Shown here: one piece after another, positions 52,653 through 62,845 of the stretch | Numbering within the stretch: position 1 is the first letter of the stretch | Layout: the number at the start of each line of letters is the position of its first letter | Source of the DNA: Natronolimnobius baerhuensis | GTDB taxonomy: Archaea > Halobacteriota > Halobacteria > Halobacteriales > Natrialbaceae | Reading direction: 5' to 3' | Assembly (NCBI RefSeq): GCF_002177135.1 | Contig: NZ_MWPH01000001.1 | Span: forward strand, 124,001-188,000 | Length of the DNA: 64,000 bases | Notes under the pieces: generated by a model | Told to the model about the DNA's origin: nothing | Databases searched by the model: none | The model's input: the letters and a program-made list of their open reading frames with translations, nothing else | Made by a program: the position numbers and the translations under genes

Positions 52653-53915
52653 ATGGAACGGGCGCTCGTCGTTGCAGACGATTACACCGGTGCGATGGAC
52701 ACGGGGCAGCGATTCGCCGCTAACGGCCGGTCAGTGCGAGTCGTTCTCTCGGGTCCCGACTCGAGTGGTCTCGAGCGACGCGACTCGAGCGATCCAGACG
52801 TGCTCGTCGTCGACGCAAATACGCGCGCAGCCGATTCGGAAACGGCAGGCGACACCGTCTCTCGCCTCCTCTCGGATGCGCCGTCGCTCGTCTACAAGAA
52901 AGTCGATTCGACACTGCGCGGGAACGTGGTGAGCGAAGTCGATGCCGCACTCGCTGCACTCGGTGCGGATCTGGCCGTCGTCGCTCCCGCGTTTCCAGCA
53001 ACGGGTCGGGTGACGGTCAACGACCGTCTGCTCGTCGATGGCGTCTCGCTTGCGGATGCGGGGTATGGCGTCCAGTCGTCGACGCTCGAGTCGCGATTCG
53101 CCACGTCACAGTATGACTGCGAGTCACTGCCCATCGACACCGTTGTGTCAGGGCGGGATGCAATTCGATCCGCACTCGAGTCGACACTGGGCGGGGAGCC
53201 GACGCTCGTCACCTGCGACGCGATCCACGAGCGCCATCTCGAGTCGATTGGCGCTGCAGCCCAGTCGCTCGAAGCGACTGTATTGTTCGTCGGCAGCGGC
53301 GGATTGGCGAGTGCGCTTTCAGTCCCGGGAATGGATACCATGGCCGCGCCCGCCGTCGACCGACCAGCTGGCGATGTCCTCGGCGTCGTCGGCAGTATCA
53401 ACGACCGGACGCTCGAGCAACTCGCAGCCGTCCCTGACAACCGCGTTGTTCGATTGGCCCCCACGGATGCTGTGTCGGATCCACTGCGAGCGGGCCAGAA
53501 CGCGGCTCGCCCCCTCCAAGAACGACTCGAGGCCCACGGCGAGGCGGTTGTGACTGGCGCGCTCGAGCCAGGTGACGTTGAGCAGGCCCGCGAGGGTGCA
53601 GCGGCCCTTGATCGCGACATCGGCCCTGGGAGTCGAATCGAGAGCGCACTCGCGAGTGCAGCCGCGGAAACGGCGAAATCGACTTTCCTCTCTGGGCTCT
53701 TTCTCACCGGTGGCTCGGTCGCTCGAGCGACACTCGAGCGCCTGAACGCGACGGCAATCGACCTCTCCGGCGGGGCCGTCGATGATGGAATTCCAGTTGG
53801 CCACCTCGTCGATGGTGACCTCGCGGGTGCAACGGTCATCACGAAAGCCGGTGGCTTCGGCTCGCCTGGGAGTATCGTTAACTGTCTCTCCGCACTAGAT
53901 GAGGCCAATGACTGA
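52653..53915 (+). CDS. Four-carbon acid-sugar kinase (OtnK/DtnK family, DUF1537)
   Basis: A 420-residue kinase from ATG 52653. Residues 1 to about 225: the family's N-terminal domain with 'VVADDYTGAMDTGQRF' (catalytic Asp region), 'LVYKKVDSTLRGNVVSEV' and 'VVAPAFPATGRVT'. The second, nucleotide-binding domain ends with 'LFLTGGSVARATLERL' and 'TVITKAGGFGSPGSIV'. It phosphorylates C4 sugar acids such as D-threonate or D-erythronate at C4. The overlap of 8 bases with pdxA2 (ATGACTGA) couples the two. Confidence 0.9.
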   Translation: MERALVVADDYTGAMDTGQRFAANGRSVRVVLSGPDSSGLERRDSSDPDVLVVDANTRAADSETAGDTVSRLLSDAPSLVYKKVDSTLRGNVVSEVDAALAALGADLAVVAPAFPATGRVTVNDRLLVDGVSLADAGYGVQSSTLESRFATSQYDCESLPIDTVVSGRDAIRSALESTLGGEPTLVTCDAIHERHLESIGAAAQSLEATVLFVGSGGLASALSVPGMDTMAAPAVDRPAGDVLGVVGSINDRTLEQLAAVPDNRVVRLAPTDAVSDPLRAGQNAARPLQERLEAHGEAVVTGALEPGDVEQAREGAAALDRDIGPGSRIESALASAAAETAKSTFLSGLFLTGGSVARATLERLNATAIDLSGGAVDDGIPVGHLVDGDLAGATVITKAGGFGSPGSIVNCLSALDEAND

Positions 53916-54936
53916 GAGCGACCGGCCGACCGTCGCGGTGACGATGGGCGACCCCGCCGGCGTCGGCAGCGAGATCATCGTCGCCGCCTACGAACGGCTG
54001 TGTGACGTTGCAAATCCTATCGTCATCGGCGACGCGACCGTCTTAGAATGGGCACTGGACGTACGCGACAGCGACCTCGAGATTGCACCCGTCGATACCG
54101 TCGCGGACGCCGCGTTCGATCCGAACGCGATTCCCGTGCTCGACCTCGCAATCGTCGATTCCCTCGAGTATGGCGTCGTCCGCGAAGCGTATGGCGAGGC
54201 GAGTTTGTCGTACATCGAGCGCGCAATCGAACTCGCGCTCGCGGGCGAGGTCGACGCGATGGCGACAGCGCCGATCAACAAACAGGCGACCCGCCTCGCG
54301 GGCAGCGAGTACGCCGGCCACACGGGGATGCTCGCGGACTACACGGACACCGAGCACTACTCGATGATGCTGGTTGAAGACGACCTGATCGTCACCCACG
54401 TCAGCACGCACGTCCCGCTGCGGGAGGCCTGTGACCTCGTGACGACCGAAACCGTTCTCGAGACGATCCGCGTCACCGACGCCGGTCTGCGAGATCTGGG
54501 GATCGACGACCCCGACATCGCCGTGGCTGGGCTCAATCCACACGCGAGCGACGGCGGCTTACTCGGCGACGAAGACGACGCCGAAATCCGACCCGCAGTC
54601 GAGGCCGCCCGCGGGGAGGGCATCGACGCACAGGGACCGGAATCGCCGGATACCGTCTACGTGCAGGCCGCCCGCGGCAACTACGACTGCGTCGTCTCGA
54701 TGTACCACGATCAGGGCCACATCCCGATCAAAACGCTCGGGTTCTCGAGCGGCGAGGCCGTCTCCGGGGTCAACGTCACGATTGGACTCCCAATCGTTCG
54801 CACGAGCGTCGACCACGGCACCGCCTTCGATATCGCCGGCGAAGGCGTCGCCTCCGAAGCGAGCCTGATCGACGCCGTCGAGGTTGCTGCGGAGATGGCT
54901 CGGCGGCGAAACGAGCGCGAGCAAACAGCGAACTGA
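53908..54936 (+). CDS. pdxA2: PdxA2-type 4-phospho-D-threonate/erythronate dehydrogenase
   Basis: A 342-residue PdxA-family enzyme from ATG 53908 (ATG 53899 is possible). Signatures: 'VTMGDPAGVGSEI', 'ATAPINKQATRLAG', 'YAGHTGMLADYTDT', 'GLNPHASDGGLLG', metal-site 'SMYHDQGHIPIKTLG' and 'RTSVDHGTAFDIAG'. Haloarchaea make pyridoxal phosphate through PdxS/T, so a biosynthetic PdxA is not expected. With an OtnK-type kinase directly upstream it should oxidise and decarboxylate the 4-phosphate to dihydroxyacetone phosphate. C4 acid catabolism is therefore the likely role. Confidence 0.92.
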   Translation: MTESDRPTVAVTMGDPAGVGSEIIVAAYERLCDVANPIVIGDATVLEWALDVRDSDLEIAPVDTVADAAFDPNAIPVLDLAIVDSLEYGVVREAYGEASLSYIERAIELALAGEVDAMATAPINKQATRLAGSEYAGHTGMLADYTDTEHYSMMLVEDDLIVTHVSTHVPLREACDLVTTETVLETIRVTDAGLRDLGIDDPDIAVAGLNPHASDGGLLGDEDDAEIRPAVEAARGEGIDAQGPESPDTVYVQAARGNYDCVVSMYHDQGHIPIKTLGFSSGEAVSGVNVTIGLPIVRTSVDHGTAFDIAGEGVASEASLIDAVEVAAEMARRRNEREQTAN

Positions 54937-54955
54937 CCGCCACGCTCGTCCACCC

Positions 54956-56323
54956 CTACGTCGATGGCTCGACGACGATAATCCGCAGATCGTTGACGTT
55001 CGTCCCGCTCGGACCAGTCCGAATCACGGCGTCTGCGTCCTCGAGCACCGATAGCGCGTCGTGTTGCTCGAGTGCGCGACGCCCTGCCCGGTCGGGTATC
55101 GTTGTCCCATCTGCAATCGCGCCGGCGACGTCGGTCGCGCCGTCGATGCCGTCCGTATCGACGCTCGCAACGACGATCTCCTCGCCCTCGAGCGCGAGCG
55201 CGCCGCTCAGTACGAACTCCTGATTCGGGCCGCCCGCACCGGGGTCGTCGCCGAGCGTGACCGTCGTTTCACCGCCCGAAAGCAAGACCGCTGGCGGGGA
55301 GATCGGCGAGCCCGTTTCACGACATTCCTCCGCAATCGCGACGTGAGTCAGTGCCGCCTCTCGAGCCTCGCCACGCACACCCGACGCGAGTATCAATGGC
55401 TCGTAGCCGGCCTCGAGCGCGGTTCCACGCGCCGCCTCGAGTGCCGTTCGCCCGTTGCCGAGAACGTGCGTGTGGGTGCGGTCGAACGCCGGGTCGGTCG
55501 CCGTCGGCGTCTCGCTTTTTTCGCCGTTCGCGCCCGCCTCGAGATGTGCGCTGACCGCCGCTGGGGCATCGAGATCGTATCGCTCGAGGACGGCGAGCGC
55601 GTCGCGGTACGTCGAGTCGTCGGGAACGGTCGGGCCGCTGGCGATGACGCTTAGGTCGTCGCCGACGACGTCGCTTAAGACGAGCGTCACGAGGGTCGCC
55701 GGTGCCACGGCGCGAGCGAGGTGGCCGCCCTTGATCGCCGAGCAGTGCTTTCGGACGGCGTTGATCTCGTCGATGGCTGCGCCACAGGCCAGCAGTTCGT
55801 CGGTGACGGCTTGCAGGTCCGACAACGACAGTCCCGGCGCAGGGGCCGCAAGCAGTGCGCTTCCGCCGCCCGTGATCGTCACCAGCACGAGGTCGTCCTC
55901 GCCGCACGCGTGTGCAGCCTCGAGGATGCGCTCTGTGCCCGCCACGCCGTCTTCGCTCGGAATCGGATGATCGCCCGCGTGTACGTCGACGACGGCAGTC
56001 TCAGTCGGGTCGTCGGTGACGACCGCGCCGCCGGTGAGCCACTCGACGAGGTTGTCCTCGAGTGCCGAGGCGAACTGTGCCGCGGCGTTTCCGCCGCCAA
56101 ACAGCCGGATATCGTCGTACGCCTCGAGGTCGTACTCGCTTGCCTCGCCATCGTCAGCCTCGCCGCTCGCGATGGTGAGCGTTCCATCATCAACGGCGAC
56201 CATCTCTGAGACGAGTTCTGAGGGATGTGCAGCCTCGATACCAGCGAGAAGACACTCGAGTGCGACCTCGTGGGCCTCGCTCCGGCAGACGACGTCGCGG
56301 CGATGACAGCGGAGATCGGTCAT
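54956..56323 (-). CDS. Glycerate 2-kinase (MOFRL/GK family)
   Basis: A 455-residue protein, ATG 56323. Landmarks: 'RLFGGGNAAAQFASALED', 'AGDHPIPSEDGVAGTERIL', 'VTITGGGSALLAAPAPGLSL', 'INAVRKHCSAIKGGHLA', the MOFRL motif region 'VLLSGGETTVTLGDDPGAGGPNQEFVLSGALALEG' and 'VASVDTDGIDGATDVAGA'. It makes 2-phosphoglycerate from D-glycerate with ATP, feeding glycolysis. It is convergent with pdxA2 (20 bases), so the acid-sugar genes and glycerate kinase form one catabolic region. Confidence 0.94.
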   Translation of the reverse strand: MTDLRCHRRDVVCRSEAHEVALECLLAGIEAAHPSELVSEMVAVDDGTLTIASGEADDGEASEYDLEAYDDIRLFGGGNAAAQFASALEDNLVEWLTGGAVVTDDPTETAVVDVHAGDHPIPSEDGVAGTERILEAAHACGEDDLVLVTITGGGSALLAAPAPGLSLSDLQAVTDELLACGAAIDEINAVRKHCSAIKGGHLARAVAPATLVTLVLSDVVGDDLSVIASGPTVPDDSTYRDALAVLERYDLDAPAAVSAHLEAGANGEKSETPTATDPAFDRTHTHVLGNGRTALEAARGTALEAGYEPLILASGVRGEAREAALTHVAIAEECRETGSPISPPAVLLSGGETTVTLGDDPGAGGPNQEFVLSGALALEGEEIVVASVDTDGIDGATDVAGAIADGTTIPDRAGRRALEQHDALSVLEDADAVIRTGPSGTNVNDLRIIVVEPST

Positions 56324-56377
56324 GCGTCAGTTTCGCGTCCCGCAGGATATGTATCTACTGCGAGGACTGCTTGGCTT

Positions 56378-58636
56378 TTACTGTGATGACTGCTGGGCTT
56401 CGACCGTCGCGACGGCTGCCAGATTCACGATGTCTTTGACCTCGTCGTCGCGCTGGAGGACGTGGACCGGTTCTGCCATCCCCGTCAGCATCGGGCCGAC
56501 CGCCTCCGCGCCGCCGAGGCGCTGCAGCAGTTTGTAGGTGATGTTGCCCGCCTCGAGATTCGGCATGACCAACACGTTCGCCGGCTTCTCGAGGTCGGCG
56601 AACTCGTAGGTTCCCTGTAGCGTCTCCTCGACGACGGCGGTGTCTGCTTGCATTTCACCGTCGACTGGGAAGTCAGCTTCCGAGTCATTCCGCAGCAACT
56701 CGGCTGCGCGCCGTGGCTTGCGCGTTCCCTCGTTGTCGACGCTGCCGAAATCGGAGTACGACAGCAACGCGGCCCGCGGCTCGACGTCGAACCGCCGGGC
56801 GATATCGGCCGTGTGGCGGGTGACTTCCGCGAGCGTCTCGGCGTCGGGATCCTGATTGACCGTCGCGTCCGCGAGGAAGACCACGCGGTTCTTGAACGTC
56901 AGCATGTAGACGCCCGCAGCGTAGTCGACGTCCTCGGCGGTTCCGATGACCTGCAAGAGCGGGCGCAGCGCAGAGGGATAGTGGTGAGTCAGTCCCGTCA
57001 ACATTGCATCGACATCGCCCTGTTCGACCATCACCGAGGCGAAGTAGTTGCTGTCCTCAATCAACTCCGCGGCCTCGCGCCGGGTGATTCCCTTGCGTCG
57101 ACGTCGTTCATAGAGTGCATCGACGTACTCGTCGTACGAATCGCCTTTCGGGTCGACCACATCTGGCTCGAACTCGAGGCCGAGTTCCGTGGCGATACGT
57201 TTAATTCGCTCTTCGTTGCCGATCAGCACCGGCTCGGCGATGCCTTGCTCCTCAAGTTGGTAGGCTGCGCGGACGATCTTCTCGTTGTGGCCCTCTGCGA
57301 GTGCCACCCGCTGTGGGTCGCTCTGGGCCTTGTTGAGCACGACGCGCATCATCTCGCGGGATTTGCCGAGTCGGGCCTCGAGATCCTCGACGTAGGTGTC
57401 GACCTCGAGGTCGACTCGGGCGACGCCGCTGTCGATGGCGGCGTTTGCGACCGCTGGGGCGACCTCAAAGAGGACGCGGGGATCCATCGGCTTCGGGATG
57501 ATGTATTCGGGGCCGAACTGCAGCGGCTGGTCGCCGTAGGCCTTGCGGACGGCGTCTGGGACGTCCTCTTTTGCGAGGTCTGCGAGCGCCTCGGCAGCGG
57601 CGACTTTCATGGCTTCGTTAATTTCGGTTGCACGCACGTCGAGTGCCCCACGGAAAATAAAGGGAAACCCGAGGACGTTGTTGACCTGATTCGGGTAGTC
57701 TGAGCGGCCCGTAGCCATAATAATGGTATCATCTCGGGCCGCTTTGGCCGCGTCGTAGCTGATTTCGGGCGTCGGATTCGCCATCGCGAAGAGGATCGGG
57801 TTGTCCGCCATCGAGCGGACCATCTCCTGAGAGACGATATCGCCCGCTGCAAGCCCGACGAACACGTCTGCCCCGACCATCGCGTCCTCGAGTTCACCTT
57901 CGGGAACATCGCGAGCGAATTCGCGGTTGTAGGCGTTCAGGTCGCCTTCCTCGGCCCGCTCAGTCGTGAGAATCCCGTCGATGTCGACCATCGTGATGTT
58001 CTCTCGCTTGACACCGAGTGAGACGTAGAACCGCGCCGACGCGACCGCGGCAGCGCCCGCGCCGGCGAACGTCACCTCGAGGTCGGCGAGATCCTTCTCG
58101 AGGACTTCGGTGGCGTTCAACAGCGCCGCGCCGCTGATGATCGCGGTTCCATGCTGGTCGTCGTGAAAGACCGGCACGTCCATGCGCTCGCGCAGCTGGC
58201 TCTCGATGGTGAAACACTCGGGCGCTTTGATATCCTCGAGGTTGATCCCGCCGAAGGTCGGTTCCATTCCGGCGACCGACTCGACGAACGCATCCGGATC
58301 CTCGTGGTCGAGTTCGATGTCGAAGACGTCGATATCTGCAAAGCGCTTGAACAGGACGCCTTTGCCTTCCATGACGGGTTTCGATGCCTGCGCACCGATA
58401 TCGCCGAGTCCGAGCACCGCAGAGCCATTCGAGACGACACCAACCAGATTCCCTTTGACGGTGTACTGGTAGGCCGCGTCCGGATCCGACGCAATTTCCC
58501 GACACGGGCCAGCCACACCCGGCGAGTACGCGAGGCTCAACTCGCGCTGGGTGTTCGTCGGCTTTGTCGTCGTAATCTCGAGTTTGCCCGGCGGGCGTTC
58601 CGCGTGGTACTCGAGGGAGTCATCTTCGAGAGTCAT
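56378..58636 (-). CDS. maeB: NADP-dependent malic enzyme (MaeB type)
   Basis: A 752-residue two-domain protein. Residues 1 to about 410 are malic enzyme ('[15 protein letters not shown]', '[34 protein letters not shown]', '[20 protein letters not shown]', '[12 protein letters not shown]', '[29 protein letters not shown]'). The rest is a phosphotransacetylase-like domain ('[15 protein letters not shown]', '[32 protein letters not shown]', '[15 protein letters not shown]'). It oxidatively decarboxylates malate to pyruvate with NADP+; the second domain is regulatory (acetyl-CoA) in characterised homologues. Start ATG 58636. Convergent-free, single gene. Confidence 0.96.
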   Translation of the reverse strand: MTLEDDSLEYHAERPPGKLEITTTKPTNTQRELSLAYSPGVAGPCREIASDPDAAYQYTVKGNLVGVVSNGSAVLGLGDIGAQASKPVMEGKGVLFKRFADIDVFDIELDHEDPDAFVESVAGMEPTFGGINLEDIKAPECFTIESQLRERMDVPVFHDDQHGTAIISGAALLNATEVLEKDLADLEVTFAGAGAAAVASARFYVSLGVKRENITMVDIDGILTTERAEEGDLNAYNREFARDVPEGELEDAMVGADVFVGLAAGDIVSQEMVRSMADNPILFAMANPTPEISYDAAKAARDDTIIMATGRSDYPNQVNNVLGFPFIFRGALDVRATEINEAMKVAAAEALADLAKEDVPDAVRKAYGDQPLQFGPEYIIPKPMDPRVLFEVAPAVANAAIDSGVARVDLEVDTYVEDLEARLGKSREMMRVVLNKAQSDPQRVALAEGHNEKIVRAAYQLEEQGIAEPVLIGNEERIKRIATELGLEFEPDVVDPKGDSYDEYVDALYERRRRKGITRREAAELIEDSNYFASVMVEQGDVDAMLTGLTHHYPSALRPLLQVIGTAEDVDYAAGVYMLTFKNRVVFLADATVNQDPDAETLAEVTRHTADIARRFDVEPRAALLSYSDFGSVDNEGTRKPRRAAELLRNDSEADFPVDGEMQADTAVVEETLQGTYEFADLEKPANVLVMPNLEAGNITYKLLQRLGGAEAVGPMLTGMAEPVHVLQRDDEVKDIVNLAAVATVEAQQSSQ

Positions 58637-59307
58637 ATGCAGTAGTGCGCGTATCCGGTCAAAAGCCTATGGAAACCGACGCAATTCGCGTCAACCGTCC
58701 GGGAAACTATACGCTTCGGTGGTGTTCGTGGTGAATTCGTGTCATTCAACGCTGTGTGTTCATGACTCAGTCCGCGAGGATGCGTCTCTATTTGCGTCTC
58801 ATTCCATAGTAACGCCAGTACTGGTATTTTGTATCGCTGTATTCAGTTTATCCTGTTCTCCCTGGGATCTCGTTGGTGTCTCTTTACTCCCTCTTACGGT
58901 CGAAATCGGCCAGGTGATTCCTCGAGTGATCGATATCACCCTCACCTGCCCGCTGTGGAGTCGGACGAGCGTGTCCGGTATTCCTGTCGTTGGCCAGCTG
59001 CGTCTATGCCAACTGGTGAGTAACATTCCTCCGACAGAACAGTACTGTCTGTCCACGGAATGGGGTGCGAACGATTAGGGTCGGATCTCGCATACGCGCG
59101 CGCGAGACCGATGGACAGTCCAACTGGAGGCCGAAGAGACACTGGTGGGGAGGTCGTTCACCGCCGAATACGAGTCTACGTGTGGTATCCGGAAATTCGC
59201 GCCAGATCCGCGGTGTCTTGCCGCACGTTCGGCGCGTGGCAAGATGGAGTTCCAACTGCAACGATGTATCGTAACAACTGAAACTGTTTACACACCAATC
59301 GCACTAT

Positions 59308-59343
59308 CCGCGGTTCTCACTCACTTCGCGGCTCACGGGTCAC
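59308..59343 (+). repeat. 36-base repeat copy 1
   Basis: CCGCGGTTCTCACTCACTTC... ending CTCACGGGTCAC. It matches the copy at 59472-59507 at 34 of 36 positions. Both lie in the proC upstream gap. Confidence 0.7.
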
Positions 59344-59471
59344 CAGGTTCTCCGTCCACTCACGGGCATGCTGTTTGCAGGGTTTGTGGAATCTCTGAGC
59401 CTGCGTGATTCGAATTGGCGCAGTCTCGCTCACTGCGTTTGTTCCCGACTCTGTTGGTCGCCGTGCGCTTA

Positions 59472-59507
59472 CCGCGGTTCTCACTCATTTCGTCGCTCAC
59501 GGGTCAC
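59472..59507 (+). repeat. 36-base repeat copy 2
   Basis: Same unit as 59308-59343 with two substitutions. Spacing between copy starts is 164 bases. The first 12 bases also start the palindromic unit at 59528. Confidence 0.7.
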
Positions 59508-59527
59508 TCTGTTCCCCGCTCGCTTTG

Positions 59528-59582
59528 CCGCGGTTCTCGCTCGTTTCACTCGCTCCGAACCGCGTACTCGCTCCGAACCGCG
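59528..59582. repeat. CGCGGTTC...GAACCGCG inverted repeat with direct repeat tail
   Basis: CGCGGTTC (59529-59536) and GAACCGCG (59557-59564) form an 8-bp stem around a 20-base loop. A second TACTCGCTCCGAACCGCG follows (59565-59582), so TCGCTCCGAACCGCG is repeated in tandem. The related copy is at 32281-32347. Confidence 0.7.
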
Positions 59583-59843
59583 CACCCATCTGGCGATCTG
59601 GCGTGTACTGACCTCGTGGCTACTGTATACCGAACCCGGTAGTCGCATACGACGTGAGCCAGTAACTCGAGCAGACGACAATATAAATCAGATATTGCGA
59701 TATTAATTCGTCTCGAGCGCACCGATCCGGCCACCCCGGTGACAAGTCTCGAGACGGCTGTCTGCGGCCGCACTGTGTGACAGGTACCCACCCGGGCGAA
59801 AAGCCAACTTGTATGTTCTCGTGTGCACCTCCTGTGAACTAGG

Positions 59844-60620
59844 ATGACTGAAGTTTGCGTAATCGGTTGCGGGAACATGGGGGCGTCCTTACTCGAGGGA
59901 CTCTCCAAAACCGATGAGTACACCCTGACAGCGTGTGATATCGACCCGGACGCGCTCGAGGCAGTCTCACCGTTCTGTGAGACAACGACGACGGACCTTA
60001 GCGCGGCCACAGAGAGCGAGGTCGTCATTATCGCCGTCAAACCGTCGGTCGTACCGATTATTCTGGACGAACTCGAGTTGTCGGCAGACCAGACGCTTGT
60101 CTCGATTGCAGCCGGCGTCTCGACGGATATGATCACAGACGAGACTCCTGCGACAGTCGTTCGCGTGATGCCGAATCTCGCAGCACGGACACAGAATATG
60201 GCAGCAGCGGTTACGGCGGAAACCGTGACCAACGAGGTGCGAGAAATTCTCGATGCTGTCGGTGAGTTCGTCGAGATCGATGAGTCCCAGATGGACATTG
60301 CAACGGCAGTCAACGGTAGCGGACCGGCGTTCGTGTTCTATCTCCTCGGGGCAATGCAGGCGGCTGGCGTCGAATCGGGACTGTCGGACGACGAGGCCAG
60401 AACGCTCGCCGCACAGACTTTTAAAGGCGCTGCTGAGACGGTTCTGCGATCCGACGAGCCAATCGATGACCTCATCGATGCAGTCTGCTCGCCGAACGGC
60501 ACGACGATTGAAGGGATGGAGTTGCTGTGGGACAGTACCGCAGATGAAGCGGTCACTGACGCTGTTCTGGCAGCCGAACGCCGCTCGACGGAGTTAGCTG
60601 AGGACTATGGCAATGAGTGA
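59844..60620 (+). CDS. proC: Pyrroline-5-carboxylate reductase
   Basis: A 258-residue enzyme. Rossmann start '[17 protein letters not shown]', '[17 protein letters not shown]', '[19 protein letters not shown]' and the C-terminal '[27 protein letters not shown]' with '[13 protein letters not shown]'. It reduces pyrroline-5-carboxylate to proline with NAD(P)H. It is the first gene of a coupled proC-proB-proA operon; its last bases overlap the proB start. Confidence 0.96.
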   Translation: MTEVCVIGCGNMGASLLEGLSKTDEYTLTACDIDPDALEAVSPFCETTTTDLSAATESEVVIIAVKPSVVPIILDELELSADQTLVSIAAGVSTDMITDETPATVVRVMPNLAARTQNMAAAVTAETVTNEVREILDAVGEFVEIDESQMDIATAVNGSGPAFVFYLLGAMQAAGVESGLSDDEARTLAAQTFKGAAETVLRSDEPIDDLIDAVCSPNGTTIEGMELLWDSTADEAVTDAVLAAERRSTELAEDYGNE

Positions 60621-61446
60621 TGGAGTCTCTCGCTCGGAGATCGAGCAGGCCAGAGCGTTGGCGGCGAACGCAGACCGCGTGGTCGTCAAAGCAGGGACGA
60701 ACTCGCTGACGAACGAAGCGTCAAAACTGGACATCGACAAGCTCGATAAACTCGTCGATGATATCGCTGCGCTCCGTGAACGGGGTAAGGACGTGATCCT
60801 CGTCTCCTCGGGTTCCATCGGTGCGGGCAAGGGACGAATCGCCTACAACGGCGAGACCGTCGAGGAGTCACAGGCATTATCGACAGTCGGTCAGAGCCTC
60901 CTGATGCACCAGTACACCGAGAGCTTCGAGCGCTACGACCAGAAAATCGCACAGCTCCTGTTGACCCAGCACGACCTCGAGAATTCGGAACGGTTCACGA
61001 ACGTCCAGAACACGATTGAGACGCTCCTCGAGTGGGATATCGTCCCGGTGATCAACGAAAACGACGCTGTCGCCACGAAAGAGATTCGCATCGGCGACAA
61101 CGACATGCTCTCGTCGTCGGTTGCAGTCGGCGTTGACGCCGACTTGCTCGTGACGCTGACGGACGTTGGCGGCGTCTACACCGGCAACCCGAAAGAAGAC
61201 GAGACGGCAACGCTCATCGAAGCGGTGGGGCGCAATTACGACGACGTACAGGGGATTGTCGAAGCAAGCACCAGCAGCGAGTTCGGCGGCATCCAGACGA
61301 AAGTCCAGGGCGCACGCGACGTCAGCGAGTACGGTATTCCCGCGATAATCGCCAAATCCACCGAACCAGACGTCCTCGAGAAAATCGCAGCTGAAAAGGC
61401 GGTCGGAACACTATTCATCCCAATAAACGGAGTCATCAATGACTGA
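60613..61446 (+). CDS. proB: Glutamate 5-kinase
   Basis: A 277-residue kinase from ATG 60613 (ATG 60607 adds two residues; both overlap proC). It is an amino-acid-kinase fold: '[13 protein letters not shown]', '[18 protein letters not shown]', '[46 protein letters not shown]' and '[14 protein letters not shown]'. The C-terminal PUA domain of bacterial ProB is absent, as expected for a short type. It phosphorylates glutamate, the first committed step of proline synthesis. Confidence 0.95.
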   Translation: MSDGVSRSEIEQARALAANADRVVVKAGTNSLTNEASKLDIDKLDKLVDDIAALRERGKDVILVSSGSIGAGKGRIAYNGETVEESQALSTVGQSLLMHQYTESFERYDQKIAQLLLTQHDLENSERFTNVQNTIETLLEWDIVPVINENDAVATKEIRIGDNDMLSSSVAVGVDADLLVTLTDVGGVYTGNPKEDETATLIEAVGRNYDDVQGIVEASTSSEFGGIQTKVQGARDVSEYGIPAIIAKSTEPDVLEKIAAEKAVGTLFIPINGVIND

Positions 61447-62755
61447 ACAGACAGCTCGAGCCAAAGTTGATGAGGCACAGACTGCAGCGCGCACGCTCGC
61501 GATGTGCTCGGAAGACGAGCGCAACGCGGGGCTGCGTTCGATTGCAGACGCACTCGAGGAGCGAACGGACGAAATCCTCGAGGCGAACGAGAAAGACGTC
61601 GCCGCGGGCGAGAAACTGCTCGAAGCGGGCGAGTACAGCCAGGCGCTCGTCGACCGGCTGAAACTCTCCGAGTCGAAACTCGAGGATATCGCGGAGATGG
61701 TCCGAAGCGTCGCCGAGCAGACGGATCCGCTCGAGAAGACCCTCGTCTCGCGACGGCTCGACGAGGACCTCGAGTTGTACAAAACCGCCGTCCCAATCGG
61801 CGTCGTCGGGACGGTGTTCGAATCCCGACCGGACGCGCTCGTCCAGATCGCCGCGCTCAGCCTCAAATCCGGCAACGCCGTGATTCTGAAAGGCGGCAGC
61901 GAGGCGAGTCACTCCAACCGAGTGCTCTACGAGATCATCCAGGAGGCGACCGACGAGTTCCCAGCCGGCTGGGCACAGCTGATCGAGGCGCGCGAAGACG
62001 TCGACGCCTTGCTCGAGATGGACGATGCAATCGACCTCCTGATGCCACGGGGCAGTTCGGCGTTCGTCGAGTACATTCAGGACAACACGAGCATCCCGGT
62101 GCTCGGCCACACTGAGGGCATCTGTCACGTTTACGTCGACGACGACGCCGACCTCGAGATGGCGGCCGATATCGCGTTCGACGCGAAGGTGCAGTATCCC
62201 GCGGTCTGTAACGCCGTCGAGACGCTGTTGGTCCACGAGTCCGTCGCGGACGAGTTCCTGCCAGCAATCGCCGAGCGCTACGAGGACGCCGGCGTCGAAC
62301 TCCGCGGCAGCGAGGCGGTCCGTGAGATCATCGACGCAGGGCCAGCAACCGAAGATGACTGGGCGAGCGAGTACGGCGATCTCGTGCTCTCGATCACACT
62401 CGTCGACTCGCTCGACGGCGCAATCGATCACATCGCCGAGTACGGATCGAAGCACACGGAATCCATCGTCACCGAAGACGACGACCGCGCCGTCCGGTTC
62501 ATGCGCAGTCTCGACTCGGCGAGCGTCTTCCACAACGCCTCGACGCGCTTCAGCGACGGCTACCGCTTTGGCCTCGGTGCCGAGGTCGGCATCAGCACCG
62601 GCAAGATCCACGCTCGCGGTCCCGTCGGCCTCGAGGGCCTAACTACCTACAAGTATCACCTCGAGGGAGACGGCCACATCGTCGCGACCTACGCCGGCGA
62701 GGATGCGAAACCGTACCTCCACGAGGAGTTCGACGGCGACTGGCTCGACAACTAA
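61439..62755 (+). CDS. proA: Glutamate-5-semialdehyde dehydrogenase (gamma-glutamyl phosphate reductase)
   Basis: A 438-residue enzyme, overlapping proB by eight bases (ATGACTGA). Landmarks: '[34 protein letters not shown]', '[14 protein letters not shown]', the catalytic Cys in '[17 protein letters not shown]' and '[41 protein letters not shown]'. It reduces gamma-glutamyl phosphate with NADPH to the semialdehyde that cyclises to P5C. It completes the proline pathway encoded in this operon. Confidence 0.97.
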   Translation: MTEQTARAKVDEAQTAARTLAMCSEDERNAGLRSIADALEERTDEILEANEKDVAAGEKLLEAGEYSQALVDRLKLSESKLEDIAEMVRSVAEQTDPLEKTLVSRRLDEDLELYKTAVPIGVVGTVFESRPDALVQIAALSLKSGNAVILKGGSEASHSNRVLYEIIQEATDEFPAGWAQLIEAREDVDALLEMDDAIDLLMPRGSSAFVEYIQDNTSIPVLGHTEGICHVYVDDDADLEMAADIAFDAKVQYPAVCNAVETLLVHESVADEFLPAIAERYEDAGVELRGSEAVREIIDAGPATEDDWASEYGDLVLSITLVDSLDGAIDHIAEYGSKHTESIVTEDDDRAVRFMRSLDSASVFHNASTRFSDGYRFGLGAEVGISTGKIHARGPVGLEGLTTYKYHLEGDGHIVATYAGEDAKPYLHEEFDGDWLDN

Positions 62756-62845
62756 CTGACTCGTTTTTCACGATCTACATCCGAATTCGCGCTCATCGAC
62801 CGCCGCTGCGCCAACGTTTATTCACCTCCTTCGAGGTCTAGGCAC

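Larger units (their letters stand above)
58637..59843. other. 1.2 kb gene-free stretch with dispersed repeats
   Basis: No coding sequence can be supported: open frames are Cys/Ser/Arg-rich and have no haloarchaeal bias. The stretch about 59275-59600 is made of imperfect copies of CCGCGGTTCTCACTCA...CTCACGGGTCAC and TCGCTCCGAACCGCG repeats, listed separately. The first half (58.7-59.2 kb) shows only normal intergenic DNA. The promoter of proC lies within the last 100 bases. Confidence 0.5.

Noticed and set aside
56648-57703. 351-codon plus-strand open frame
   Set aside because: It lies wholly antisense to malic enzyme, whose motifs are complete. Long antisense frames are normal in GC-rich DNA with low stop-codon density.
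58551-59078. 175-codon plus-strand open frame before proC
   Set aside because: Overlaps the malic enzyme start and has a Ser/Cys-rich composition with no haloarchaeal bias.
61436-62611. 391-codon minus-strand open frame
   Set aside because: Antisense to proA, where the catalytic Cys motif and overlap with proB prove the real strand.
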